This document shows positions 41,558-49,964 of a DNA stretch of 64,000 nucleotides, piece after piece; positions within the stretch are counted from its first letter, which is position 1; every line of letters starts with the position of its first letter. A program made the position numbers and the translations under genes. The notes under the pieces are model-generated. The model made no database searches. It was given only the letters and a program-made list of their open reading frames with translations, and was not told the DNA's origin. The stretch comes from Streptomyces platensis (GTDB lineage: Bacteria; Actinomycetota; Actinomycetes; Streptomycetales; Streptomycetaceae): the NCBI RefSeq assembly GCF_008704855.1, contig NZ_CP023691.1, positions 7,626,001-7,690,000 on the forward strand, in the 5' to 3' direction.

Positions 41558-42686
41558 GAAGCGGAGCGGGGAGCTCGACCGGCTGCGCGCACAGGCGGAG
41601 GAAGACTTCGGGACCTACGGCCCACAGCTCGCGGACCGGCTCCTGACCGCATGTCAGCGGCTTCGGGCCGCCGGCGAAGGAGAGGAAGCCCTCCTCATCG
41701 CGCAGGAAGCGGTGGGGATTCACCGGGCACTCGTCGACCGCTACCCCTCCGTCTCCGTCGGCACCGGGCCGGCGCATGCGTTGCTTCAGCTGGGGCTCTG
41801 CCTGGCCGAGCTCGGGGCGGCCGAGGAGGCGGTCGATGTGTTGGCGGAGTGTCTCGCGTTCACTGAGGTCCTGCCGGCGTACTTGTGGCCGTCCGGGCTG
41901 CGGTTGCGCTGCAACGCGCTCGAATGCCTGGCGCTGATCCTCGGCTCGTCGGGCCGCACGGCGGAGGCGGTCGATGCCTCGCACCAGGCGATCACGGGCT
42001 ACCGGGAGCTGTTCGAGGAAGACCCGAGCGTGGCGCCGGAGCTGGCCCGTGGTCTGCACAACCTCGCCACCCTGCTGGCCGCCGGGTCCGAGCGGGAGCA
42101 GGCCCTGATCCCCCTGGAAGAGTCCCTGGCGATGTACGACCAGCTCTCCGTAGGGGGCAACACGGCGCTGGCGGCGGAGCGGAGCCGGGCCCAGCAGTTG
42201 CACGCCGTCCTGGCGGGAGGAGAGGGGGAGGCCGGGGACGTCGCGGGCGAAGCGCTGTCCGCCTACCACCTGGCGGCGGAGGCCGATGCGTACTCGGCCA
42301 CGTCGGGACTGGCCGGCATCCCGGCGCATGTAGAGATCCATCGTGTTGAACCCGTCGACCACGTCATACAGCCACACAGAGAGCAGCGGAGCATGGACCG
42401 GAACCGGATTGACCTGACCGAAGCGGTGCAGGCCGTACGCGACGATCTGCGCGCGGCCACCGAATCGTTCGACGGCGGTGACCTCCAGTTCGACATGGGA
42501 CCGATCGAGCTGGAATTCACCGTCGAGCTGGAACGCGACCCCCGGGCACGGTCGGGTGTGCGCACCTGGGTCGTCACGGACGCCGCCGCGGGGAAGGCGT
42601 CGGCCCCCGCCAGGCACCGGCTCACGCTCACGCTGACGCCACGACAGCTTGCCTATCGGAGCGTCGACGTGGCGGACAGGATGTAA
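41541..42686 (+). CDS. TPR protein joined to a trypco2 (trypsin co-occurring) domain
   Basis: A 381-residue reading frame. Residues 1-250 form tetratricopeptide-like helical repeats (LADRLLTACQRLRAAGEGEE, LLQLGLCLAELGAAEEAVDV, GLHNLATLLAAGSEREQALI). Residues about 285-381 are a trypco2 domain (IDLTEAVQAVRDDLRAATES, LQFDMGPIELEFTVELERDP, RTWVVTDAAAG). The linker of about 25 residues uses codons rare in this DNA (GTA, CGT, GTT, ATA, CCA, AGA), and an ATG at 42393 after GCGGAG could start the trypco2 part alone. So two genes may have been joined by a lost stop. It is the third member of the EACC1-caspase set. Confidence 0.8.
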   Translation: MSTPDRKRSGELDRLRAQAEEDFGTYGPQLADRLLTACQRLRAAGEGEEALLIAQEAVGIHRALVDRYPSVSVGTGPAHALLQLGLCLAELGAAEEAVDVLAECLAFTEVLPAYLWPSGLRLRCNALECLALILGSSGRTAEAVDASHQAITGYRELFEEDPSVAPELARGLHNLATLLAAGSEREQALIPLEESLAMYDQLSVGGNTALAAERSRAQQLHAVLAGGEGEAGDVAGEALSAYHLAAEADAYSATSGLAGIPAHVEIHRVEPVDHVIQPHREQRSMDRNRIDLTEAVQAVRDDLRAATESFDGGDLQFDMGPIELEFTVELERDPRARSGVRTWVVTDAAAGKASAPARHRLTLTLTPRQLAYRSVDVADRM

Positions 42687-42797
42687 AAGGACGCCGGTCC
42701 AGGCCAACTTCGGCCGCTCGGCGACGCCTTCGGAACCCTGCCGCACGGCCGCTGCGGAGGGTCGACGCCGGTACCCCGGACGCGTACTCTCCGCAGG

Positions 42798-43418
42798 GTG
42801 CTGAGGCTCATCAAGTACACGCATTCCTGTGTCCGGTTGGAGCGTCCGGGAGGCGGGACACTGGTCATCGACCCCGGTATCTGGAGCGAGGCGCGGGCGC
42901 TGCACGGTGCCGACGCGATCCTGGTGACGCACGAGCATGCCGACCATGTCGATGTGCTGCGCCTCAAGGGGCTCGGCGCGCCGGTCTACGCACCCAAGGG
43001 AGCGGACTTCGGCGGCCTCCTGGACGTCATCGAGGTGGAGCCGGACGAGGAGTTCAGCGCGGCGGGCTTCCACGTCACGGCGCACGGCGGCCGGCATGCG
43101 CGGATCTACGGCGACCTCCCGGACTGCGCCAACCTCGGCTACCTGATCGACGAGCGCCTCTACCACCCCGGCGACTCGCTCCATGTGCCGGACGAGCCGG
43201 TGGAGACGCTGCTCGTGCCCGTGCAGGCGTCGTGGCTGCGTACGTCCGAGGCCATCGACTTCGTCCGGGCAGTCAAGCCGGAACGGGCCTACGGCATCCA
43301 TGACGCGCAGATCAACGAGCGGGGCCTGCACAGCGTCAACGGCTGGCTCGACGAGGAGGCGGGCGGGTGTTACGGCTGGGTGCCGCCGGGTGCCTTGTTG
43401 CCTTGCTCGGGGCGGTGA
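42798..43418 (+). CDS. MBL-fold metal-dependent hydrolase (UlaG-like)
   Basis: A 206-residue metallo-beta-lactamase-fold hydrolase. The metal motif is LVTHEHADHVDV; others are FHVTAHGGRHARIYG, YHPGDSLHVP and a late RAYGIHDAQINERG. Without C-terminal domains it resembles small UlaG-like or RNase-Z-like proteins of Streptomyces. GTG 42798 begins 111 bases after the TPR/trypco2 gene on the same strand. It may be part of that cassette, but MBL proteins of this type are also common alone. Confidence 0.88.
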   Translation: MLRLIKYTHSCVRLERPGGGTLVIDPGIWSEARALHGADAILVTHEHADHVDVLRLKGLGAPVYAPKGADFGGLLDVIEVEPDEEFSAAGFHVTAHGGRHARIYGDLPDCANLGYLIDERLYHPGDSLHVPDEPVETLLVPVQASWLRTSEAIDFVRAVKPERAYGIHDAQINERGLHSVNGWLDEEAGGCYGWVPPGALLPCSGR

Positions 43419-43548
43419 GCGCAGGGCTGGGCCGGATCGCCTGATGGTCTTGTGCGGGGATGCCGTACGGGGTCCCGTACGGAGGCCCCGTCCGACGGCC
43501 TCGCCCCCCGCGGTCCCGTACGGCGCTCGCTCGGTCGAACCGTCCTGC

Positions 43549-44127
43549 TCAGGCTCCCGGAGCGCCCGCGCGCAGGCCGTCCATGACGAGGTCCAGGAGG
43601 CGTTCGGCGCGTCCGTGCCAGTCTCCCTGCGGATCGATCTGCCAGAGGCCGGAGATGGCCAGCACGAAGTCGTCGGGGGTCACCCCCGGGCGGATGGTGC
43701 CGGCCTCTTCGTTCGCCTTCAGCAGCAGGGCGACGGCTGAGGTCACCGGGCCGTGTCCCGGTCCGGCCAGCGCGCCGGGCGCGCAGGTGGTCTTGCGCAT
43801 CGCGTCGGCAAGGCCGGCCTTGGCCATGGCGTACTGGGCGAGGCGGTCCATCCACTCCCGCAGGGCCTGGTCGGGGGCGTGCGTCTCCAGCAGCTGGGAC
43901 GCGGTCGCGGAGACCTGCTGCACTTCGTGGCGGTAGACCTCGAGGACGAGTGCCTCGCGGTTGGGGAAGTTGCGGTAGAACGTCGCCTGCCCGACGCCCG
44001 CCTTCTTCGCGATTGCGCTCAGCGGGGCGTCGGCCGACCGCGTCAGTTCCGCGAGGGCCACTTCCAGGATGCGTTCGCGATTCCGCTGCGCGTCCGAGCG
44101 CACCGGCGCGGGCTTTCTCTCCTGCAC
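43549..44127 (-). CDS. TetR family transcriptional regulator
   Basis: A 192-residue TetR repressor with N-terminal HTH (ILEVALAELTRSADAPLSAI, KKAGVGQATFYRNFPNREAL) and a C-terminal SCO-type ligand domain ending LLDLVMDGLRAG. The GTG at 44127 is supported by GGAGGAC. It is divergent from the molybdenum hydroxylase operon, and two palindromes with CGGACA/TGTCCG arms lie directly upstream, so autoregulation is very likely. Confidence 0.93.
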   Translation of the reverse strand: MQERKPAPVRSDAQRNRERILEVALAELTRSADAPLSAIAKKAGVGQATFYRNFPNREALVLEVYRHEVQQVSATASQLLETHAPDQALREWMDRLAQYAMAKAGLADAMRKTTCAPGALAGPGHGPVTSAVALLLKANEEAGTIRPGVTPDDFVLAISGLWQIDPQGDWHGRAERLLDLVMDGLRAGAPGA

Positions 44128-44170
44128 TCGTCCTCCACCCGGAATCCACCGACGGCCGGGTCTTGCTAAG

Positions 44171-44219
44171 CGGACAACTGTCCGGTAGATTTTTCGAAGC
44201 TAGCGGACAGCTGTCCGCT
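44171..44219. promoter_or_regulatory. Two TetR operator palindromes
   Basis: Site 1, CGGACAACTGTCCG (44171-44184), is symmetric except for its two central bases. Site 2, AGCGGACAGCTGTCCGCT (44202-44219), is a perfect 18-base palindrome. The centres are 33 bases apart, about three helical turns, so two dimers would bind the same DNA face. They lie 44-92 bases upstream of the TetR start and 250-300 bases before the hydroxylase operon. Confidence 0.85.
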
Positions 44220-44469
44220 TAAGTCCACCATACCGCCGGATGCGGCCGATGGGGATGGTCCGCGACCCCGCGACCGGCTCCTCGCCCACCGCGCCCGCCG
44301 CAGAAGCCCCAGCCGACGCCGCCACGCACAGCGCCTCCCTCCCGAACCACCTGCGGGTCCGTCCCGTTCGACGCTCTCGCACCGCGCGACAAGGACAGCT
44401 CGACGTCCTGGTCGGCCACGCCCTCAGGGCCGGCCCGCTGCGCCTCACCCATGCGAAAGAAGGCTGATC
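44220..44469. other. Leader region of the molybdenum hydroxylase operon
   Basis: Two hundred and fifty bases between the TetR operators and the first hydroxylase gene. Short open frames on both strands here have no ribosome sites or family resemblance. The region is best read as the leader and promoter of the operon. Confidence 0.45.
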
Positions 44470-45042
44470 ATGGCCCTATCGACGTCCAGCGTCATCACCC
44501 TGAACATCAACGGCGAAAAGCGCACGCTGCCCGTCGACCACCGCACCACCCTGCTCGACGCGCTGCGCGAGCAGCTCGATCTCACCGGCACCAAAAAGGG
44601 CTGTGACCACGGTCAGTGCGGTGCCTGCACGGTACTGCTCGACGGTAGCCGGGCGGTCTCCTGTCTCCAGCTCGTGGTCGCCGCCGAGGGACGGGAGATC
44701 ACCACCATCGAGGGCGTGGCGGACGGCGACCGGCTCCATCCGGTGCAGCAGGCCTTCCTCGACTTCGACGGCTATCAGTGCGGCTACTGCACACCGGGGC
44801 AGATCTGTTCGGCCATCGCCGTGATCGAGGAGCATGCGGCGGGCTGGCCGAGCGCCGTCACCGCCGACATACGCCCCGAAGCGGGAGCGCCCGCGCTGAC
44901 CGCCGAGGAGATCCGGGAGCGGATGAGCGGCAATCTGTGCCGCTGTGGCGCCTATGTATCGATCGTGCAGGCGGTCGCGCAGGCGGCGGAGACCGAGGCC
45001 CGACGGACGGCGGGCGCAGCGGAGGGGGAGCTGACGGCATGA
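44470..45042 (+). CDS. Xanthine dehydrogenase-family 2Fe-2S subunit
   Basis: The small iron-sulfur subunit (190 residues) of a molybdenum hydroxylase. The plant-type 2Fe-2S site is GCDHGQCGACTVLLDG with the final Cys in SCLQL, and the C-terminal cluster site is YQCGYCTPGQICSA plus GNLCRCGAY. It carries electrons from the Mo site to FAD. The start at 44470 has GAAAGAAGG nearby. Its stop overlaps the FAD subunit start by four bases. Confidence 0.95.
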   Translation: MALSTSSVITLNINGEKRTLPVDHRTTLLDALREQLDLTGTKKGCDHGQCGACTVLLDGSRAVSCLQLVVAAEGREITTIEGVADGDRLHPVQQAFLDFDGYQCGYCTPGQICSAIAVIEEHAAGWPSAVTADIRPEAGAPALTAEEIRERMSGNLCRCGAYVSIVQAVAQAAETEARRTAGAAEGELTA

Positions 45043-46031
45043 GGGAATTCGGATATCAGCGGGTGACCGAGGTCGCCGGGGCGGTGGCGCTGCTCGGGGC
45101 CGATCCTGACGCACGCTGTCTTGGCGGCGGTACCAACCTCGTCGACCTGATGAAGGCCGGGGTGGAGCGGCCCGCGCTGCTCATCGACGTACGTGACCTG
45201 CCCCTGGGCCGGATCGAGCCCGGGGACGACGGCGGGCTGCGCATCGGCGCGACGGTCACCAACAGCGAGCTCGCCGCCGATCCCGAAGTGCGCCGGCGCT
45301 ACCCTGCGCTGGCCGAGGCCGTGCTGGCCGGTGCCTCGGGGCAGCTGCGCAATATGGCCACGGTCGGCGGAAATCTGCTCCAGCGCACCCGCTGCGGCTA
45401 CTTCACCGACCCGGCCAAGCCGTGCAACAAACGCGCCCCCGGCAGTGGTTGCCCGGCCATCGAGGGCGAGCACCACAACCACGCGATCCTGGGCGCCTCC
45501 GCGCACTGTGTGGCCGTCCACCCCTCGGACATGGGAGTGGCGCTGACGGCCTTCGATGCCGTCGTCTCGTACGAAACCGCGGACGGGCCGGGCGAGTTGC
45601 CGCTCGCGGAGTTCTATCTGCCGGTGGGTGATGCCCCGCACCGGGAGACCGCACTGCCGCCCGGTGCGCTGATCACCGGTATCACCCTGCCGCCGGCCCC
45701 GGTGGCCGCCGCCTCCCGCTACCGGAAGGTGCGCGAGCGCGCGTCGTACGCGTTCGCGATCGGCTCGATCGCCGCCGCCCTCGATGTCCGGGACGGTGTC
45801 GTCCGCGAGGTGCGCCTCGCCTTCGGGGCGGTCGCGTCCCGGCCGTGGCGGGCCCGGACGGCCGAGCGGGTGCTGACCGGGGGCCCGGCGGACGCCGCGG
45901 CGTTCGCCGCCGCCGCGGACGCCGAACTCGCCGCCGCCGAGCCGCTGCCCCACAACGGATACAAGGTCACCTTGATGCGCAACCTCGTCGTGGCCGTACT
46001 GACCGAACTCGCCGAGGAGGCCGCCCGATGA
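45039..46031 (+). CDS. Xanthine dehydrogenase-family FAD-binding subunit
   Basis: The medium subunit (330 residues) of the molybdenum hydroxylase, binding FAD through the motifs DARCLGGGTNLVDLMKAGV and QLRNMATVGGNLLQRTRCGY. The insertion RCGYFTDPAKPCNKRAPGSGC holds cysteines found in 4-hydroxybenzoyl-CoA-reductase-like and YagS-type members that bind a 4Fe-4S cluster. It overlaps the genes on both sides by four bases (ATGA), so the three subunits are translationally coupled. Confidence 0.95.
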   Translation: MREFGYQRVTEVAGAVALLGADPDARCLGGGTNLVDLMKAGVERPALLIDVRDLPLGRIEPGDDGGLRIGATVTNSELAADPEVRRRYPALAEAVLAGASGQLRNMATVGGNLLQRTRCGYFTDPAKPCNKRAPGSGCPAIEGEHHNHAILGASAHCVAVHPSDMGVALTAFDAVVSYETADGPGELPLAEFYLPVGDAPHRETALPPGALITGITLPPAPVAAASRYRKVRERASYAFAIGSIAAALDVRDGVVREVRLAFGAVASRPWRARTAERVLTGGPADAAAFAAAADAELAAAEPLPHNGYKVTLMRNLVVAVLTELAEEAAR

Positions 46032-48175
46032 CCACCACCACGGAAAACCTCGCGGTGGCCGGGGCCGTGGGCGCCGCCCACACCCGCCTGGAGGGCCGGG
46101 ACAAGGTCACCGGAACGGCGCGCTTCGCGGGCGAGGTCCCGTTCGCCGAACTCGCCCACGGCTGGCTGGTGTTGTCCACCATCGCCCGCGGCCGGATCCG
46201 CTCCGTGGAGTCGGCGCCCGTCCTGGCCCTGCCCGGCGTCCTCGCCGTCCTGCACCACGACAACGCCCCGCGCGTCAACGGGGACTACCAGGGGCCGCTC
46301 GGTCCGCCCGACCCGATCCTTCAGGTCTTCCAGCACGACCGGGTGCCGCATGTCGGCTGGCCGGTGGCGCTGGTCGTCGCGGAGACCCCCGAGCAGGCCA
46401 GGGAAGCCGCCGAACGGCTGGTCGTCCGGTATGACGAGGAGCCGCACGATGTCGCCTTCTCCGCCGGGCGGCCCGGGATGTACACACCGGAGAATTCCCC
46501 CACCGTGGCGGCGGAGACGGCGAAGGGCGACCTGGACGCCGAACTCACCGCGTCCGCCGTGGTCGTGGACGCGGAATACACCACACCGGAAGAGCACCAC
46601 AGCCCGCTGGAACCCCATGCGGCGATGGCGCGCTGGGACAACGGCCGGCTGGAGGTCGTCGACTCCAATCAGGGCAGCAGGTTCGTGGCGGAGGAACTGG
46701 CGCAGCTGTTCTCGCTCGACCCGGGCTCGGTGCGGGTGCGGTCCGAACACGTCGGCGGTGGCTTCGGCTCCAAGGCGACCCGCCCGCATGCGGTGCTCGC
46801 CGCGATGGCCGCGACCGTCCTGCACCGCCCGGTCCGGGTCGTTCTGACCCGCCGGCAGATGTTCTCGGTCGTCGGCTACCGCAGCCCCACGGTGCAGCGG
46901 GTCCGGCTCGGCGCCGACGCCGACGGGCGGCTGCGTGCCTTCGACCACCAGGCGGAGTGCCTCACCTCGACCGTGTACGAATTCGTCGAGCGCAGCGCCA
47001 ACTTCGGACGGCCGATGTACGACGCCGCCGCGCACCACACCGTCAACCGCGTCGTCCCGCTCGATGTCCCGACGCCGACCTGGATGCGGGCACCGGGCGA
47101 GGCGCCGGGCTCGTTCGCGCTGGAGTCCGCGCTCGACGAACTCGCCGAGAAACGCGGTATGGACCCGATCGAACTGCGCGCACGCAACGAACCGGACGTG
47201 GGCCCGGTCTCCGGTCTCCCCTTCAGCAGCCGCCGGATGCTCTCCTGCTTCCAGGAGGGCGCCCGCAGGTTCGGCTGGGCGGACCGGGATCCGCGCCCCG
47301 GCACCCGCCGCGAAGGGCGCTGGCTGCTCGGGACCGGCACCGCCGCGGCCACCTTCCCCTCAGGGGTCGCGCCGTCCACGGCCGCCGTGACGGCGGAGGC
47401 GGACGGCACCTTCACCGTACGGATCACCGCGGCCGACATCGGAACCGGCGCACGGACCGCGCTCGCCCTGATCGCCGCGGACGCGCTGGAGGTGGCACCG
47501 GAACGGATCCACATAAAGATCGCGGACAGCGACTTCGGCCCGGCGATGATCGCCGGTGGCTCGATGGGCACCCGCTCCTGGGCCTGGGCGATCACGGCCG
47601 CGGTGCGCGAGCTGCGGGAGCAACTGGCCCTGGGCGGCAGCATCCCGCCGCAGGGCATCACGGCACGGGCGGACACCGGCGAAGCCGTCAGGGCGCTGGA
47701 GAAGAAGGAACGGCACTCCTTCGGCGCGCAGTTCGCCGAGGTCGCCGTGGACATCACGAGTGGCGAGGTGCGGGTGCGGCGGATGCTCGGCATCTTCGCC
47801 GCGGGCCGGATCGTCAACCCGCTGACCGCGCGCAGCCAGTTCATCGGCGGTATGACCTGGGGGCTGTCCATGGCGCTGCACGAGGAGGCGGCCCGGGACC
47901 AGGCCTCGGGCGGCCATGTCGGCGCCGATCTCGCGGGCTACCACCTCGCCGCGCACGCCGATGTCCCGCCCATCGAGGCGGACTGGGTGGACGACCCGGA
48001 CCCCGACGACCCGGTCGGCATCAAGGGCATCGGCGAGGTCGGGATCGTGGGAGCCGCGGCGGCCATCGCCAACGCGGTCTGGCATGCGACCGGAGTACGT
48101 CACCGACACCTGCCGATCCGCCCCGACCGCGTCCTGCTGGCCGCCACCGCACCAGGAGGAGACCGGGATGCTTGA
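46028..48175 (+). CDS. Xanthine dehydrogenase-family molybdopterin-binding subunit
   Basis: The large catalytic subunit (715 residues, YagR-type length). Molybdopterin-binding segments are EHVGGGFGSKATRPH, TPTWMRAPGEAPGSFALESA and IAGGSMGTRSWAWA; the active-site Glu is in GIKGIGEVGIVGAA near the C terminus. The group oxidises aldehydes or N-heterocycles; the substrate cannot be inferred. It begins at ATG 46028 overlapping the FAD subunit and its end overlaps the xdhC remnant by eight bases. Confidence 0.95.
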   Translation: MTTTTENLAVAGAVGAAHTRLEGRDKVTGTARFAGEVPFAELAHGWLVLSTIARGRIRSVESAPVLALPGVLAVLHHDNAPRVNGDYQGPLGPPDPILQVFQHDRVPHVGWPVALVVAETPEQAREAAERLVVRYDEEPHDVAFSAGRPGMYTPENSPTVAAETAKGDLDAELTASAVVVDAEYTTPEEHHSPLEPHAAMARWDNGRLEVVDSNQGSRFVAEELAQLFSLDPGSVRVRSEHVGGGFGSKATRPHAVLAAMAATVLHRPVRVVLTRRQMFSVVGYRSPTVQRVRLGADADGRLRAFDHQAECLTSTVYEFVERSANFGRPMYDAAAHHTVNRVVPLDVPTPTWMRAPGEAPGSFALESALDELAEKRGMDPIELRARNEPDVGPVSGLPFSSRRMLSCFQEGARRFGWADRDPRPGTRREGRWLLGTGTAAATFPSGVAPSTAAVTAEADGTFTVRITAADIGTGARTALALIAADALEVAPERIHIKIADSDFGPAMIAGGSMGTRSWAWAITAAVRELREQLALGGSIPPQGITARADTGEAVRALEKKERHSFGAQFAEVAVDITSGEVRVRRMLGIFAAGRIVNPLTARSQFIGGMTWGLSMALHEEAARDQASGGHVGADLAGYHLAAHADVPPIEADWVDDPDPDDPVGIKGIGEVGIVGAAAAIANAVWHATGVRHRHLPIRPDRVLLAATAPGGDRDA

Positions 48176-48855
48176 CCTCGCCGACGCCTTGCACCGCTGG
48201 CTGGCGGAGGGGCGGGACGTCGCCGTCGCCACGGTCGTGGCCGTCGACGGCAGCGCGCCGCGCGGTCCGGGCGCCGCCCTCGCCGTCGACAGCCGGGGCA
48301 CGGTCATCGGCTCGGTCTCCGGCGGCTGTGTGGAAGCGGCGGTCCACGACCTGTATGCCCAGGCGCTCCAGGACGGCCAGGTGGTGCTGGAGCGGTTCGG
48401 CCCGGGCCCCGAGGACGCCTTCGCGGTAGGGCTGACCTGCGGCGGAGCCATCGAGGTGCTGGTCACGCCGATACGCGCGCACACTCCGGGCCGACAGGTG
48501 TGGGCGGCTGCGCTGGCGGCCGCCACCGGGGGAGCGGCGGCAGCCCTCGCCCTGGTGACCCGTGGACCGGCCGAACTCCTCGGCCGTCCCCTGCTCCCGC
48601 CGCACCCACGAGGACCGCAATCGCCGGCTGCGCGAGGCCGGCCTCACCGCACGCGAACTGGCCCGGCTCCGCTCACCGATCGGCCTCGACCTCGGGGCCC
48701 GTACCCCCGAGGAGACCGCCCTGTCGATCGCGGCCGAGATCGTCGCGATACGCCAGGGCGGCACGGGCGTCCCGCTGACCGGCTCGCGGACCCCCATTCA
48801 CCACGATGCGCACCAGCGAAGATCGGACCAGGCCGGACCGCATGCGGCCGCATGA
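48168..48855 (+). pseudogene. xdhC-type Mo-cofactor maturation gene with internal deletion
   Basis: The XdhC protein loads sulfurated molybdenum cofactor into the enzyme. Here the N-terminal XdhC/CoxI domain is intact (LADALHRWLAEGRDVAVATV, SAPRGPGAALAV, GSVSGGCVEAAVHDLYAQAL) with an AGGAGG start site. At about 48590-48605 the sequence jumps directly to the last 60 residues of the family (SRRTHEDRNRRLREAGLTAR, LRSPIGLDLGARTPEETALS) in a different frame. The whole Rossmann region, normally about 150 residues, is missing. The original frame runs on into unrelated residues. The gene is presumably inactive. Confidence 0.85.
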
Positions 48856-48910
48856 CACGGCCGGGTCCGGGCGCCCGGCGCCAGGGCGGGTCCGCCCGCA
48901 CGTCCCACCT

Positions 48911-48952
48911 GGCTCGCGGCGTCTGCCACGCCCCCTGGGGACGCCGCGAGCC
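48911..48952 (+). terminator. Terminator hairpin after hydroxylase operon
   Basis: GGCTCGCGGCGTC (48911-48923) and GACGCCGCGAGCC (48940-48952) form a perfect 13-base stem with a 16-base loop, about 55 bases after the xdhC remnant stop. It overlaps the start of the dispersed repeat copy. Confidence 0.8.
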
Positions 48953-48994
48953 CCGCCCTCCCCGGGCGGACGAAGGGACTTTGCGGACACGCCC
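48950..48994 (-). repeat. Dispersed intergenic repeat, copy 2
   Basis: Read on the minus strand this copy begins GGGCGTGTCCGCAAAGTCCC and continues through CGTCCGCCCGG and AGGGCGGGGC, matching 12344-12385 almost base for base. It lies in the 265-base gap between the hydroxylase operon and the DUF72 gene. Confidence 0.75.
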
Positions 48995-49120
48995 CAAGGC
49001 AGGAGGCCCGAGGTATGCCCGATGGCTGATATCCGGTGGCTGGGTGGCTGGGTGGGCTGGGGGGCTGAGGGGGCTGAGGCGACTGATATGCCGTGCCCCG
49101 GACCGGGCAGGGATGCGGAT

Positions 49121-49894
49121 ATGACCGTCCTCGTCGGAACCTCCGGCTGGCAGTACAAGGACTGGCGCGAGGTCCTCTACCCGCAGGACCGGCCGCAGCG
49201 ACTGTGGCTGGAGGAGTACGCACGGCACTTCGCCACCGTCGAGAGCAACGCCGCCTTCTATCGGCTGCCGGAAGAGAAGACCTTCGCGGACTGGCGGGAC
49301 CGGACCCCCGACGGGTTCGTGATGGCCGTGAAGGCAAGCCGCTATCTGACCCACATCAAGCGGCTGCGCGAGCCGCAGGAGCCGGTCGGGCGGCTGATGT
49401 CGCGTGCCGCCGCCCTCGGCCCCCGGCTCGGGCCCGTCCTGCTCCAACTGCCGCCCACACTCAAGGCGGACGCCGGACTGCTGGACGACTGCCTCAGCTG
49501 CTTTCCCGCCGGAACCCGGGTCGCCGTCGAGCCCCGCCACCCGTCGTGGTGGACCGCGGAGGTCCGTACGGTGCTGGAGCGGCGGGGCGCCGCGCTGTGC
49601 TGGGCGGACCGCGGTTCCCGGCCGGTGACGCCCCTGTGGCGGACCACCGACTGGGGCTATCTGCGCTTCCACGAGGGCCGCGCGGAACCCTGGCCGCGTT
49701 ACGGCAGGCAGGCGCTCACCACCTGGGCACGGCGGATCGCCGACACCTGGCCGGACCGGGCCGACGTCTACACCTACTTCAACAACGATCCGGGCGGGGC
49801 GGCCGTCCGCGACGCCACCACCTTCGCCCGTGCCGCCGCGGCCGCCGGCCGCACCGTGAGCCGTGCGCCGTCCGGGCGTGGCGCCGCCCGGTGA
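49121..49894 (+). CDS. DUF72 domain protein (TIM-barrel)
   Basis: A 257-residue DUF72 (YecE-like) protein, a TIM-barrel family of unproven function. The start VLVGTSGWQYKDWREVLYPQ, then FATVESNAAFYRLPEEKTFA, LGPVLLQLPPT and VAVEPRHPSWWTAEVRT are signature segments, ending VYTYFNNDPGGAAVRDA. The ATG at 49121 has AGGGATGCGG before it. It is followed after 70 bases by acylphosphatase on the same strand. Confidence 0.92.
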   Translation: MTVLVGTSGWQYKDWREVLYPQDRPQRLWLEEYARHFATVESNAAFYRLPEEKTFADWRDRTPDGFVMAVKASRYLTHIKRLREPQEPVGRLMSRAAALGPRLGPVLLQLPPTLKADAGLLDDCLSCFPAGTRVAVEPRHPSWWTAEVRTVLERRGAALCWADRGSRPVTPLWRTTDWGYLRFHEGRAEPWPRYGRQALTTWARRIADTWPDRADVYTYFNNDPGGAAVRDATTFARAAAAAGRTVSRAPSGRGAAR

Positions 49895-49964
49895 CCGCGG
49901 GCCCGGGATATATCTGCGCTCGGACGGCCGGGCCGGGCGAACGAGGTGACGAGGTGAGACACGG

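Noticed and set aside
41445..43331. 628-residue minus-strand frame opposite the caspase/TPR/MBL genes
   Set aside because: Antisense to three genes with clear motifs; no domain seen in it.
43463..43482. CCGTACGGG/CCCGTACGG symmetry after the TetR gene
   Set aside because: The arms are separated by only two bases, too short for a terminator loop, and CGTACGG words are common in GC-rich DNA; no regulator context at this place.
49031..49080. GGCTGGGTGGCTGGGTGGG-like low-complexity run considered as G-quadruplex or tandem repeat
   Set aside because: The G-runs are irregular and short and lie in a leader region; a quadruplex cannot be supported by reading alone.
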